A stretch of 64,000 nucleotides of DNA. Origin: Gambelia wislizenii (Eukaryota; Chordata; Lepidosauria; Squamata; Crotaphytidae). Made by a program: the position numbers and the translations under genes. Shown one piece after another: positions 1 to 10,843 of the stretch; position 1 is the first letter of the stretch; every line of letters starts with the position of its first letter. The notes below the pieces were generated by a model, which had not been told where the DNA came from, made no database searches, and worked only from the letters and a program-made list of their open reading frames with translations. The DNA is taken from the NCBI GenBank assembly GCA_030847615.1, contig JAUMIR010000005.1, positions 107,351,116 to 107,415,115 of the forward strand, written 5' to 3'.

Positions 1-334
1 AATCCTTACAAAGTAACTGTGTTGCTTATTGCTCCCTTCTAAGTGTCTATATTAAAGGAGGTTGGGAATGCACCTTTAGTAAAGACAGATCATTCTTCCA
101 GTTAGGAATTTAGGCCTTGAAAGATCAATGAAAAATATGGGTACATGGAAAGTAATTTCTAAGCAAGTAGAAATTGTGACACTGCACACTATCACTCTTG
201 ATCATAGGACACTAGCTTTTTGTAAAGGCAGTAACCTTAGCTTCCAGATTCCTGAATATTTGAGGCTTAAGCCAAGAGAATAGTGAAAAGAGAAAATACC
301 CTACACTCTGGTCTTAAACTAAATGATTTTTAGA

Positions 335-586
335 GTACAGATCACCCCAACCCCCAACCCCATCCACAGGGGAAATGTTCCCGGACTTATTGTGGATAGG
401 TGAAGACGTGGATAATAGCTAACCCTATTGAAATGAATGACTTCCGGCCCAATTTCTAGCAGAAGCATACGATAGAATTGTGCTGGAGGACCTAGAAAAT
501 GCCTAGAGAGAACATATTTTTTTCAGATGTGGATAAGTGAAACTGATTATACCAGTCCCAGTGATACAGGGGTCAACCTGCACTAC
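335..586. mobile_element. Decayed Tigger-like MITE
   Basis: Left ACAGATCACCCCAACCCCCA and right CAGGGGTCAACCTGCA are the weathered inverted ends. The inner GGAGGACCTAGAAAATGCCT block matches the other copies. Boundaries approximate. Confidence 0.5.
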
Positions 587-712
587 ATTAAATTGTAATT
601 AATTAATTAATTTTAATTACTCATGATGAGTTATTCAATTAATTCAATTCAATTAATTCTGCTTAATGAATTATATTAATTGCCTATACTTAATAAATTA
701 ATTGCTACATAT
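586..712. repeat. AT-rich (TTAA/AATT) tract
   Basis: Dense AATTAATT repeats, low complexity. Confidence 0.8.
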
Positions 713-993
713 ATATCCCACACCTCATTCTATGAGCTCAACATGACTCTAATGATTATAACACACTGATTCTCTTGGCTATTTATTCCAGTTATTTATT
801 TTTTTGAGAGAGGAAGACTTTTAATTAACTTGCCTTTTGTGTTCATTTGGCAAAACAACCAATAGCAGCCATCTGAAAGAACTGCAGGTTTGCAAAAAAC
901 AACACACTCAGGATAAATTTGAAGTCACACCTATAACAGTGATTCTAGTTATTTTCAGCATGACAGTTTTTCCTGTGGTGTTAGGCAGGCAGT

Positions 994-1005
994 AGGTTTG
1001 ATACA
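994..1005. repeat. Left target-site duplication of the twin-primed LINE
   Basis: AGGTTTGATACA, identical to 2063-2074. Confidence 0.85.
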
Positions 1006-1238
1006 GATTTGCCAACGGCAATGTGGGGATGGTGGTGTTCATCCTGTGGTGCAGGCTGGTAAAGAACTTCTGTTTTCTTCAGGTTGACTTCCAGCCCAAA
1101 CAGCTCTGCAGCTGTTGCAAAGCAGGATGTTAGGCGCTGCAGAGCTGCTTCTATGTGGGCAACAAGGGCAGCAGCATCAGCGAAGAGCAGCTCACGGACT
1201 AGATAGTTTAGAGTCTTAGTGTGAGCCCTCAGACTAAG
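1006..1238 (-). pseudogene. Inverted RT core segment of the twin-primed LINE
   Basis: Read on the minus strand, this encodes LSLRAHTKTLNYLVRELLFA, then DAAALVAHIEAALQRLTSC and FGLEVNLKKTEVLYQPAPQ. It is the RT palm and the segment that should directly precede the plus-strand YLGG block. The second catalytic Asp of the usual FADD is Ala here. It ends at GGCAAATC next to the left target duplication. Confidence 0.8.
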
Positions 1239-1246
1239 GCAAATCT

Positions 1247-2029
1247 GTGCTCAAGTCCGTTCAGCAGTTCACCTACTTGGGAGGCATCATCTCCTCAGAT
1301 GCCAAGATTGACAAGGAGATCGATCACAGATTAGCAAAGGCATATAGTGGATTTGGAAGACTTCACAAAAGAGTCTGGAGCAATAAACACCTGAGGCAAA
1401 GCACAAAAATCTGTGAGTATAGAGCCATTGTACTGTCTATCCTCCTTTATGGATCTGAAACATGGGTCACCTATCGCCACCACCTACGACCCCTCGAGCG
1501 CTTTCATCAGCGCTGTCTACGCACAATCCTAAATATACACTGGACTGACTATGTGACGAATGTTGCTGTCCTTGAGCATGCAGGGATCACCAGGATTGAG
1601 GCCATGATATTGAGAATGCAGCTGCGCTGGGCAGGGCACGTTTCTAGGATGGGGGACCATCGCCTCCCAAAAATACTACTCTGCGGTGAACTCGCCACGG
1701 GTCAGCGTAAGAGGGGTGCTCCAGAAAAGCAATACAAGGACTCCCTGAAATAATATCTCAGGCTCGGCCAAATTGATCACCAACAGTGGTCCGCCCTGGC
1801 CTCAGATCGGGAGGCATGGAGACGCACTATCCACAATGCTGTAGCCTTATTTGAGAACTCACGCGGAACAAGTCTTGAAGAGAAACGACAACGCAGAAAG
1901 AATCACAACCCGGAAACATCACCCAAGGAGACCTTCTGCTGTGCTTTCTGCAACCGGACTTGTTTATCTCGGATTGGTCTTTTTAGTCATCAGCGCGCTT
2001 GCAGAAAGCGCGGGATGAGTCCTTCTTGA
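1247..2029 (+). pseudogene. C-terminal RT domain of the twin-primed LINE (one stop)
   Basis: The reading begins LKSVQQFTYLGGIISSDAKI and continues through YRAIVLSILLYGSETWVTYR, LERFHQRCLRTILNIHW and a TQLRWAGHVSRM-like block. A single in-frame stop (TAA in place of the CAA seen in the second copy) occurs at 1751-1753. After it the frame resumes to SLEEKRQRRKNHNPE and a C-terminal CCHC-type finger (CAFCNRTCLSRIG...H...C), ending in TGA near 2029. The frame is otherwise uninterrupted, so the copy is moderately young. Confidence 0.8.
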
Positions 2030-2062
2030 ATCTTCGTTTGCGAAGAAAAGCCAGAGAGAGAG

Positions 2063-2074
2063 AGGTTTGATACA
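2063..2074. repeat. Right target-site duplication of the twin-primed LINE
   Basis: AGGTTTGATACA, following the (AG)n tail at about 2051-2062. Confidence 0.85.
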
Positions 2075-3888
2075 AGGCATAATGCAGATTTGAGAAATCC
2101 AGGGAACATCTCCCCACTGGAACTTGTATCAGGATTTCCCTTGCTACTACATCAAATGTTTTAATAGTTTTAACAAATTTGCTCTAAAAATGGCTGTTGG
2201 TGGGTGCATGAAGTTAGTGGACCATGTCATTGATGACTCCTGGAAATAAGGGAGACATTTGGAAAGTTGGACTAATCTGCTGTAGGTTATATAAAGCATA
2301 GTTTGAAATTATGTCTAAAACCCCTAAAATCTTAGCACTTTTAAAACGGATGTCAATTTAGTTTAAACATTGTTCCTAATTTTACAAATACCATGCTACT
2401 AACACTTTAATTTTTATTTATTTTTTAAAAAGTCCTTTACATAAAAAAGCTAAATCCCCCCCAATGAAAAAAACACTGTTTTAAGACTGAAATGTAATTG
2501 TTACATGTCACACACATCTGCATTAACTTTAAAATATGAAAGTTTTACTCCCTCTTCACACTCCAGAGTGACTTTGTTACATGTCACATGTTACTTCCAC
2601 ACTGTGATTCAAGCACAGTTGTCTTCCTCTCTGCTTTCAGGCTGTACTTCTTTGAAACATATTTAAAAAGTGGTGCAGGAGAAGGATGCAGCAGATTCAC
2701 AGAATCTCTGGGACTTTATAAGAACATGTGGGGCTTTATTAGTTAGAGAGCTGGGTTAATTTTAAAGGAAATGAACAGCTGTTTTTTCCCTCCCAGGAAA
2801 AAACACAGTCATGCAGAACTGATCTATGAACTGAGTAATAGTCAGACTGAGATTTATGTGCTTCTGAATGTTCTTTCTTAAGCTTTTGCTGCCACCCCAT
2901 GGGGAAGTGAATGACAACCTCAGTTTCTTAATAGCAAAAATCTAAAAAGGAGCCAAGCAACCTAATGACTGGAGTACAAAGAAAGAAAAGATGATCAACA
3001 GTTTAGTTCTGCTCTTTCAGACCCCATTCAGACAGTGGCAAGACCAGAAAGCAATGCTTTCTCTTACAGTTTCTGTATTTTGAATAGTAGCCTTCTAACA
3101 TGCATGACATTTTTTTTGTGTGTGGGGGAGGCAAAAATCTCACTGACCATACCCAAATTTTGGGACAGACATAAGGTAGGTCTTTGGCCTGCAACATTAG
3201 ATGTCTAAATTTACATAGGTGGACTCCATGTTATGCTTTCATCCCATATCTGTATTATTCCTCTTCCTGAAGTATTGAAGGAGCCACAAATTCACATTTG
3301 TTCCAGTCTGATTACGCTATAAAGTATGACTCAGCTCAGTGCTGACAGCACAGTTGGCCTTACCATTAGGCAGAGTCTGGTAGGCCCCATGGGCAACAAG
3401 ATTTCTGGTGTCATGAAAAGATAGCAGTTTTTTAGTGTTCATTCTCATTGTGTTTTTATTGCCAGAGAGCAGGAGAGGTTTGTGTGTGGAGGGGATTGTC
3501 TGTCTCAGATGCCAATATAACTTGGTTGGCTTGGGTACCATGGAATGCCTGCTTCACAGACACATAGTTGACTTCTTTATGATGCACCATCATTGAGGTG
3601 TGTGTGTGTGGTCATGGTCCAACATTTGCATCTTCATCTCAGGCAGCAAAATGCCTTTGTTAACAATGGCTGAATGTGATACTATGATTCAGTGAAAAGA
3701 GTTCTGCTTTAGGCTATATGAAAGCTCTGTCTCTGGTGGCTGATTTGGGAGGGCAATTTCACACATAAAAGCTACTACTTTGTATGTTAGTCACTGAGTG
3801 ACTAACATATGGAACTTCCTTCTAAGAAAAGATAGGCTAGACCTCCTCCATGTAATCATTCACCTTCACTGACCCATTTGGTGAGGAC
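2075..3888. other. Unannotated stretch
   Basis: No convincing exon or repeat seen. The open frames at 3003-3197 and 3317-3541 lack splice signals and recognisable residues. It may contain unrecognised host intron sequence only. Confidence 0.4.
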
Positions 3889-4332
3889 ACAGAATCACAG
3901 AATCATAGAGCTGGAATAGCCCACAAGGACCATCTAGTCAAACCCCATCCCATGCAGGAATACCCAGCCAAAGCACTCCCAACAGGTTGCCATCCAGCCT
4001 CTGCTTCAAAACTTCCAAAGAAGGAGACTCCACTTCATTCCGAGGCAGTGCCTTCTTACCGTCAGAAAGTTCTTCCTAATGTTTAGATGGAATCTCTTTT
4101 CCTGTAGTTTGAGTCCATTGCTCTGTGTCCTGGTCTCTGGAGCAGCAGAAAACAAGCTTGCTCCGTGCTCAGTGTCACATCCCTCTAAATATTTAAACGT
4201 GGCTATCATATCACTTCTTAACCTTCTCTTCTCTACAGGATAAACATACCCAGCTCCCTAAGCTGCTCCTCATAAGGCATGGCTTCCAGACTGCCCACCA
4301 TTTTGGTCACCTTCCTCTGGACACATTCCAAC
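3889..4332 (-). mobile_element. CR1 LINE 3' end
   Basis: The left end is the CR1 terminal octamer-like repeat (AGAATCACAGAATCATAGAG). The minus-strand protein remnant is the CR1 C-terminus (MIATFKYLEGCDTEHGASLF, then [14 protein letters not shown]). It is 5'-truncated at about 4332, where an L2-clade fragment begins. Confidence 0.85.
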
Positions 4333-4738
4333 ATGAGAGAGGACCTTCTCCACGGCTGCACCAAGGCTGTGGAACACCCTCCTACAGGAGGTCCAGTTGA
4401 CCCCCTCTCTGCTTTCTTTCCACCAGTAGGTGGAGACCTTTTTGCTCAAGCAGGCTTTTGAGATGTGAATTGTGTGAACAGTGTATGTGTGAAATGGTTG
4501 TGCACTGTTTTGTTTTATTTTATTTTTTTAAAAATATTAGTAAATACATTAAATACATTTTAACTATTTTAATCATGGTTTTAATAACATTTGCATTTAA
4601 TTCTTTATTTAACATTTCTAGAATAAGACTTTTTTAATGTAATTTTGTTTTATATTTCTGTAAGCTACCTTGGATCCCACCCCAGGAGAGAGGTGGGGTA
4701 TAAATTCAAGAAATAAATGAATAAAAATAAAATAAAAA
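4333..4738 (+). mobile_element. L2-clade LINE 3' end
   Basis: It encodes RTFSTAAPRLWNTLLQEVQL followed by a stop and the family's terminal helix text (FLLKQAFE). The 3' UTR ends GGAGAGAGGTGGGGTATAAA with an AAATGAATAAA-type tail near 4720. One internal stop; non-functional. Confidence 0.75.
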
Positions 4739-5176
4739 TCATTCTGCCAACAGGTAAATACCCTATTATTTAGGCAGGATTTTGGCAACTAAGGTAGGTG
4801 TGGGTGCTGTATTTCCCCTCTCCTGTTATTTTTTGAGTTTGCTTTTGATTTGGTTTTTATGAAAACAAGACAATTTATCAGCCTTTTAAAATTAACCTAT
4901 TGTGTTTTAGTGATATTTGTTTCTTAATCACACTGTGGGTTACCCTGGGCCACAGTAGTGGGATAAAGGTATGATATAAAGCAATCAAACAAAGGCATAG
5001 ATAAAATAAACATACAGATATGAATTTCCCTATGTAAATTGCTGTCTAATATTTCTGCTTCATTGCCCACTCCCTGAAGCTAGTCTCTTCCACCAAAATA
5101 TTGGGCTTATGCACTTTTCCAGTAAAGAATTTCCCAGAATTCCCAAGGATCTTGATGAACTATCTTTCAGGCATAC

Positions 5177-5356
5177 CTTTAGATGCATAGTGACTCGAGA
5201 ACTGAACGTTGATGGCGGATAGAAAAATGACATTCTGGGATCCATACTTATTTTTCGTGAAACTCCTTTCCTTGGAATGGTGATTGTTTCCATCTTTAAA
5301 CATGAAACCACAGAAAAAATGCCAAGCTGACAGGTTTTCACCTCAGCAAAAGTTGC
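5177..5356 (-). CDS. DTHD1: Host gene exon 4, second ZU5-like segment, DTHD1-like
   Basis: A 180-nt, phase 0-0 exon of exactly 60 codons. The acceptor is CATTCTTTTCCTTCATGCAG at 5357 and the donor is GTATGC at 5176. The encoded stretch includes TCQLGIFSVVSCLKMETITI and later SMDPRMSFFYPPSTFSSRVT. The 'F.VVS.L' strand followed by 'DPR..F.YPP..F...V..HLK' is the classic start of a ZU5 fold, as in ankyrins, PIDD1 and UNC5. Exon 3 ends in phase 0, so the join is clean. Further exons, including any death domain, are not recognisable between 1 and 5176 and probably lie left of the window. The L2-clade LINE ends only about 65-70 bases upstream of this exon's acceptor. Confidence 0.78.
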
Positions 5357-5423
5357 CTGCATGAAGGAAAAGAATGAAAGATGCTGTGTTTTAGAACAGG
5401 TTGTGAATTCTAATGTTAAAAAC

Positions 5424-7633
5424 TAATAATAATAATATAATAATAATAAAATTTTATTTATATCCCGCCCCTCTGCAACGCAATCGGGGCGGCTTACAAT
5501 ATAAAAACCCCATACTCACAATGCCCTAGCCCACCCACCCCTTAAAATAATATTAAATTACGAAGGATTAAAAACATGCATTAATTAAAATATATATATA
5601 ACTTAGAAAAGAAAAGAAAATTAAAACATACAATCATAGCCTAGAAAGGGCAGCTGAGTTTTGGGCCGGGAAAATTATTCAGGAAAGGCCTGCCGGAAAA
5701 GATCCGTCTTGACAGCTTTTTTAAAGCTGTCTAAGTTGGTAATAAGACGGATCTCATCCGGCAGGCCATTCCATAATCTGGGAGCAGCAGCAGAGAAGGC
5801 CCTCTGGGAGGTCACCGACAGCCTTGTTTTCATAGGCTGTAACAGATTCCTCCCAGAGGACCGAAGTGCGCGGGGAGGGTTGTACGGAAGGAGGCGGTCC
5901 CGGAGGTAAGTTGGACCCAAGCCATGTAGGGCTTTAAAGGTCATAACCAACACCTTGTACTGTGCCCGGAAACTAATAGGCAGCCAGTGGAGAGCTTTTA
6001 GCACCGGTGTTATATGCTCTCTTCTGGAAACGCCAGAAATCAACCTGGCTGCCATGTTCTGGACTAGTTGAAGTTTCCGAGTCAAGCACAAGGGTAGCCC
6101 CATGTAGAGCGCATTACAAAAATCCAGACGGGAGGTTACCAGTGCATGTACCACAGTTTCAAGGTCCCTAGTTTCCAGGAAGGGGCGCAGCTGGCGTATC
6201 AGCCGAAGTTGATAACAGGCACTCCTGACCGTCGCATTAACCTGATTAGTCATCTGGAGCGACGGGTCCAGGAGCACCCCCAGACTGTGAACACAATCCT
6301 TGGAGGAGAGTGTAGTTCCATCCAGGATTGGAGTTTGTATTCCCAGACCTGGTTTTGGGCCTGTAACTGTTAGTACCTCCGTTTTGTCTGGATTCAGTCT
6401 CAATTTGTTTTTCCTCATCCAGTCCATTACTGCTTTAAGGCAATCATTGAGAGGAGAGATGCCATCTGAAGTCGAAGCCGATGACTGAGACATAGAGAAG
6501 TATATCTGGGTGTCATCCGCATACTGATGACACCGCATTCCATGCCTCCGAATGACCTCTCCCAGCGGCTTCATATAGATGTTAAATAGCATTGGGGACA
6601 GGATGGCACCCTGAGGAACGCCACAGTTAAGCTCTATTCTAGTAGAGCAACTGTCCCCAAGCCTCACCCTCTGAGATCTGCCCGAGAGGAAGGAACAGAA
6701 CCACTGCAAGGCAGTGCCTCCGATTCTTAACTCCCTCAGGCGATCCAAGAGGATGGAATGATCTATTGTATCAAAGGCCGCTGAGAGGTCCAAGAGCACC
6801 AACAGGGTCACACTTCCCCTGTCGATCCCCAAGCGGAGGTCATCAGCCAGAGCAACCATGGCAGTCTCCACTCCATAACCCGTCCTAAAGCCAGTTTGAA
6901 ATGGATCTAGATAATCAGTTTCATCCAAGACAGCTTGGAGTTGGGAAGCGACCGCCCTCTCAATCACTTTGCTTAGAAAAGGCAGCAAAGAGACTGGCCT
7001 ATAGTTGTTCCTGTCCAAGGGGTCCAGGGAAGGCTTTTTCAGGAGCGGCTTAACCGTCGCTTCCTTCAGACAAGGTGGAAGGGACCCCTCCCTGAAGGAC
7101 GCGTTGATAATATCCCTAAGGAGTACTCTCGATGCGTCACCCCCTTGGGTGGCCAGCCAAGATGGACAGGGATCAAGGGGACAGGTCGTCTTTCTCACTC
7201 TACCAAGGAGTTTGTCCACGTCATCGGTACTCACAGATTGAAGCTGATCCAATAAAATTTCATCAACGGAGTTGCTGGACACCTCGTCTATAGATTCAGT
7301 CATAACACTGGCATCTAAGTCGGCTCTTATCTGAGAGATTTTATCTGCAAAGTGGATGTTAAACGCATCGCAGCAGGCCGTTGTCAGGTTGAGTAAGGGG
7401 TTCTGCGCAGGTGGAATCTGCGTCAGCTCCCCCACCACCCTAAACAGTTCTGCTGGACGGGACTCTGCAGACGCAATACGTGCAGCGGAGAAAGACTTCT
7501 GCGCTGCACGTATCGCCTCTCGATAGGAATCAAGGAAATTCCTATGACAAGTCTTGTCGGCTAAGCTAAGCCAGGGATCTGAATGGAAATCAACATGAAA
7601 GTTGCAACAGCTGGGACAGATATTTTCCTCCAT
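5424..7633 (-). mobile_element. 5'-truncated L2-clade LINE with intact RT frame
   Basis: The 3' end is at the left: a (TAA)n-type tail at about 5424-5450 precedes the 3' motif seen on the plus strand as TTTATTTATATCCCGCCCC, typical of squamate L2-like elements. The reverse transcriptase and C-terminal region continue to about 7570-7633, where homology to the usual endonuclease/linker is lost, so the copy is 5'-truncated. The open 652-codon frame implies a young insertion. It has the same orientation as the host gene and sits in the intron between host exons 3 and 4. Confidence 0.88.
5675..7633 (-). CDS. L2-clade LINE reverse transcriptase, N-terminally truncated (652 aa)
   Basis: The open frame lacks the endonuclease domain. 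Residues about 60-90 hold the conserved linker (ARIASAESRPAELFRVVGEL). RT motifs follow: NNYRPVSLLPFLSKVIERAV, LLVLLDLSAAFDTIDHS, GVPQGAILSPMLFNIYM and the catalytic YADD near residue 368. The C-terminal domain is complete, with REHITPVLKALHWLPI, FKALHGLGP and the terminal RAFSAAAPRLWNGLP. The first ~25 residues (MEENICPSCC...) do not look like L2 and may be flanking host sequence read in frame. The protein would lack target-cleaving ability. Whether it is ever translated is unknown; it lies sense within a host intron. Confidence 0.85.
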   Translation of the reverse strand: MEENICPSCCNFHVDFHSDPWLSLADKTCHRNFLDSYREAIRAAQKSFSAARIASAESRPAELFRVVGELTQIPPAQNPLLNLTTACCDAFNIHFADKISQIRADLDASVMTESIDEVSSNSVDEILLDQLQSVSTDDVDKLLGRVRKTTCPLDPCPSWLATQGGDASRVLLRDIINASFREGSLPPCLKEATVKPLLKKPSLDPLDRNNYRPVSLLPFLSKVIERAVASQLQAVLDETDYLDPFQTGFRTGYGVETAMVALADDLRLGIDRGSVTLLVLLDLSAAFDTIDHSILLDRLRELRIGGTALQWFCSFLSGRSQRVRLGDSCSTRIELNCGVPQGAILSPMLFNIYMKPLGEVIRRHGMRCHQYADDTQIYFSMSQSSASTSDGISPLNDCLKAVMDWMRKNKLRLNPDKTEVLTVTGPKPGLGIQTPILDGTTLSSKDCVHSLGVLLDPSLQMTNQVNATVRSACYQLRLIRQLRPFLETRDLETVVHALVTSRLDFCNALYMGLPLCLTRKLQLVQNMAARLISGVSRREHITPVLKALHWLPISFRAQYKVLVMTFKALHGLGPTYLRDRLLPYNPPRALRSSGRNLLQPMKTRLSVTSQRAFSAAAPRLWNGLPDEIRLITNLDSFKKAVKTDLFRQAFPE

Positions 7634-7954
7634 TGTGCTTCAGTAGAACTATATCTAAATCATTGCCCCTGCCCATGTTATTTTTTCACTGCATGTTATG
7701 ACAGTAGCATGGGAAGAAGCAATGGGAACTTCTAGTCGAAACAGTTTGGTTCAGAGAGCATAGGGTAAATATCTTTTAAAAAACAAAACAAGAACTGTGG
7801 TGTTCAATAGAATGCGCCAGGGGAATTTCTAGTCCAGTCCAGCACTGATCACACTATGTGTCATTGGTCTCTGGAAATAGAAATTAACAAAGGAAGTTAA
7901 ATATTACAGTTGATTAGGGCATGTTTAGGGGACAAACTATGATTTTCCTGTTTC

Positions 7955-8706
7955 ATATCCTCAGATGCCAAGATCGACAAAGAGATCGATCACAGATTAG
8001 CAAAGGCATATAGCGCATTTGGAAGACTTTACAAAAGAGTCTGGAGTAATAAACACCTGAGGCAAAGCACAAAAATCAATGTGTACAGAGCCATTGTACT
8101 GTCTATTCTCCTTTATGGGTCTGAAACATGGGTCATCTATCGCCAACACTTACGACTCCTCGAACGCTTTCATCAGCACTGTATATGCACAATCCTAAAT
8201 ATACACTGGACTGACTATGTGACGAATGTTGCTGTCCTTGAGCAAGCAGGGATCACCAGGATTGAGGCCATGATATTGAGAACACAGCTGCGCTGGGCAG
8301 GGCATGTTTCTCGGATGGAGGACCATTGCCTCCCCAAAATAGTACTCTACGGTGAACTCACCACGGGTCAGCATAAGAGGGGCACTCCAAAAAAGCAATA
8401 CAAGGACTCCCTGAAGCAACATCTCAGGCTTGGCCAAATTGATCACCAACAATGGTCCACCCTGGCCTCACATTGGGAGGCATGGAGACACACTTTCCAG
8501 AGTGCTGCAGCCTTATTTGAGAACTCACGCCGAACAAGTCTTGAAGAGAAATGACAACCAAGGAGACCTTCTGCTGTGCTTGCTGCAACTGGACTTGTTT
8601 ATCTTGGATTGGCCTTTTTAGTCATCAGCGCGCTTGCAGAAAGCGCAGGATGAGTCCTTCCTGAATCTTCGTTTGTGAAGAAAAGCCAGAGAGAGGAGAG
8701 AGAGAG
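7955..8706 (+). mobile_element. Second, 5'-truncated copy of the same RTE-like LINE
   Basis: Homology to 1290-2062 begins around the TCCTCAGATGCCAAGAT segment and ends in GAAGAAAAGCCAGAG followed by an (AG)n run. The coding part at 8081-8554 (YRAIVLSILLYGSETWVIYR through RTSLEEK) is open, but the sequence next to it lacks about 30 bases present in the first copy between the SLEEK segment and the CCAAGGAGACC segment, removing part of the finger linker. The Gln codon mutated to a stop in the first copy is intact here. No clear target duplication was found. Confidence 0.82.
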
Positions 8707-8724
8707 AGGGGTTCCATCTAATTT

Positions 8725-8800
8725 TTGCTCTATAATTATTTAATTAATTAATTTATACCCTGCCTTTCTCCCTTTCTTATATCCTGCCTGTCATCTGCTT
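8725..8800 (-). repeat. LINE/SINE 3' tail fragment
   Basis: TTAATTAATTTATACCCTGC followed by CTTTCTCCC is an antisense L2-type tail. Confidence 0.45.
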
Positions 8801-9039
8801 CAATGTGGAAAATAGTTTCACTTAAAATCTCTTGTGTCCCTCTACTTTAGCCCAATGCCCGGTAGGGATGTGCTTTTGTTTTGAGCAATTCCTGAATCCA
8901 GAACTGATCTGAGCTGATTCTGACAGATTCAGGAGATGTCCAAACTGAAGTAGGACTCCTCTGCAGTTGACTAAATTGACATCTGAAGACTCTTGAAGTT
9001 TCATTTACACTTTGTATGAAAGAGAACACACTGACATAG

Positions 9040-9670
9040 ATGATGTATCTCCAGAAATTAATACGTTTCTTCCAAAGCTCTCATACAAGAATGAGGCTCC
9101 GCCCCTCCCTTCACCCTCTCTTTTTGATCAGCGCCCACCCTCCCGGCGCTGGAATAGTGTGATAATGGTTGCTTCAGAGCCGGGTAGGAATTCCCCCCTT
9201 TTTTTCTCAGGGGGGGTTCACCTACCTCACAGTAGGAAAGCAGCATAATGGGACAATTGGCTGGGGTGGTGCCTAATTAGGTAAATTATCACCTAGTGAA
9301 GCGAGAAAGGGGGAGGTGTAGATTACGGCGTGCACCTATGGCACCGATTTTGGTGAAGGGACGGTCTCTGGAAGGTACTCCTTATCTGGGAGAACAGAAG
9401 GATCTGGGAGAACAGAAGGACACCTAGGTTGGGGTTGGCCTGAAGAATAATCCCCTCACCTTAATCTGTATGGATTGGGTGAGGGACTTTCGGGTTGATC
9501 TTCCAGACACGAGCCGGCTGGAGAGCAACCCCACTTTCTGGGGTTACTCAACAGGGCTCAGGTGTTTGCCCGGGGAAGCTGGGGGCATAAGTCCGGAAGG
9601 GATGATCCGCCCCAGCTGCTCCCTCACCACATTGCCTCCCCCCGCTGAAGATTTAAAGGGATTTTAAATA
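9040..9670. other. GC-rich unassigned segment
   Basis: Compared with its surroundings it is GC-rich. It holds a tandem pair of ATCTGGGAGAACAGAAGG (about 9379-9419) and inverted AATTAGG/CCTAATT. It could be part of a retroelement I do not recognise. No credible gene. Confidence 0.35.
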
Positions 9671-10843
9671 GGTAGGGTGATAAATGAAGATCCTATTTTA
9701 TTCACCCCATATTATGCATGTTACCTCTTTATTTCTCTGAGCCTGCATACAAACCTTATACCAGGGTAGAGAAAGTGTGGGATATAGTGATGTAACTGGC
9801 AGCTCTAACTTCTAATCACGTGAATTGGTTTATCAGAAATTTCTAGTCCCAGTGCTTGGGAGGCAGGATTCTCAAGTAATATATGGTTTGACAGAGTCTA
9901 TGGAACCTGAGAATGTATAGCATTGGGTGCTTACTTCTAGAAAACTTTAGAATACTGTAGTCAAATTCTTCTGCCTCTTTTACTACAGTAGATGCACCAT
10001 ATTTATCATTCTTCCCTATTCTAATGCACATTTTGTGGCTTTGGTGCCAACAGAGAAATCAAAAAGGCTTTGGACTGTTTTTTATTGATTAGCACTTCCT
10101 AGCCCTTGTACCACTACCCTCTGAAACTTTGCTGGTTTCTTGTTATTGCCATACACATTGCAAAAGCACTGTGGAAGGCAGTAAGGGGAAGCAAATGATT
10201 TCCCCCTTCCAGACATACTTTAAATAGGTACCTTTCTACCTAAAATTCTGCACCAATCATTCTGAAATTTTTCAGGATTGTTAGCTAAGGCTACCACTAT
10301 CCTATGTGTCATTTGCATAAGAATCAAATTGCCTACAAAAATCTAAGAAAATAAGTACTCCCTAACTGTAACAACTAATCTTGCACAAAGTTCCCTGCAC
10401 CTCTTCTTCTGAAATGTGATCACTCCGGTCATCCAAACCTGTTAAGAAATAAACAACTGCTCTTGATAATTGCCTTTAAAAGCAGTATTAAAAGCCATGT
10501 AGCAGAAAAATCCCGAAGCCTATTTGCCTGAAATGTGTTATGCACAATATCCTCCTCTAAACAGGCTACTGTGCCTACCATTCTGACAAAGAGAAAGTTG
10601 TCATCCAAGTCTAACAAAGAAAAAAGTTATAACCAATTGTAGATTTCTAGTAATAGCTATCAGGAAGCGTGAAGGCTGAGATTTCTGAATTGACATTTGG
10701 ATCTACTCTGGTGCCTGCCCACCCACTCCACCCAATGAACCAAAGCTGGAACAGGCTATTTTCTGAATTGTCAAATCAAAGGCAAACCAGATCTGTCCAA
10801 TTACTAGCACACACTCCTAGCATCCTCTTAAGAGTTCACTAAC

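Larger units (their letters stand above)
1006..2062 (+). mobile_element. LINE 3' fragment with 5' inversion (twin priming), RTE-like RT
   Basis: The direct part (about 1237-2062, plus) encodes the end of a non-LTR reverse transcriptase. The inverted part (about 1006-1238, minus) encodes the piece just upstream, including a decayed catalytic motif, LLFADAAALVAH. A perfect 12-bp duplication (AGGTTTGATACA) flanks the whole at 994-1005 and 2063-2074. The element ends in an (AG)n run after GAAGAAAAGCCAG, which is also the end of the copy at 8 kb. The clade is uncertain; it is not BovB by the residues I see, although the architecture is RTE-like. Confidence 0.85.

Noticed and set aside
9012..9248. 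Short plus and minus frames with proline-rich text
   Set aside because: GC-rich low-complexity stretch; no start context or homology visible.
10429..10617. Minus-strand 62-codon frame after an acceptor-like TTTCTCTTTGTCAG
   Set aside because: Exon 3 and exon 4 of the host gene already join in phase 0; reading this block from the acceptor in phase 0 reaches a stop after 14 codons, so it is not a constitutive exon.
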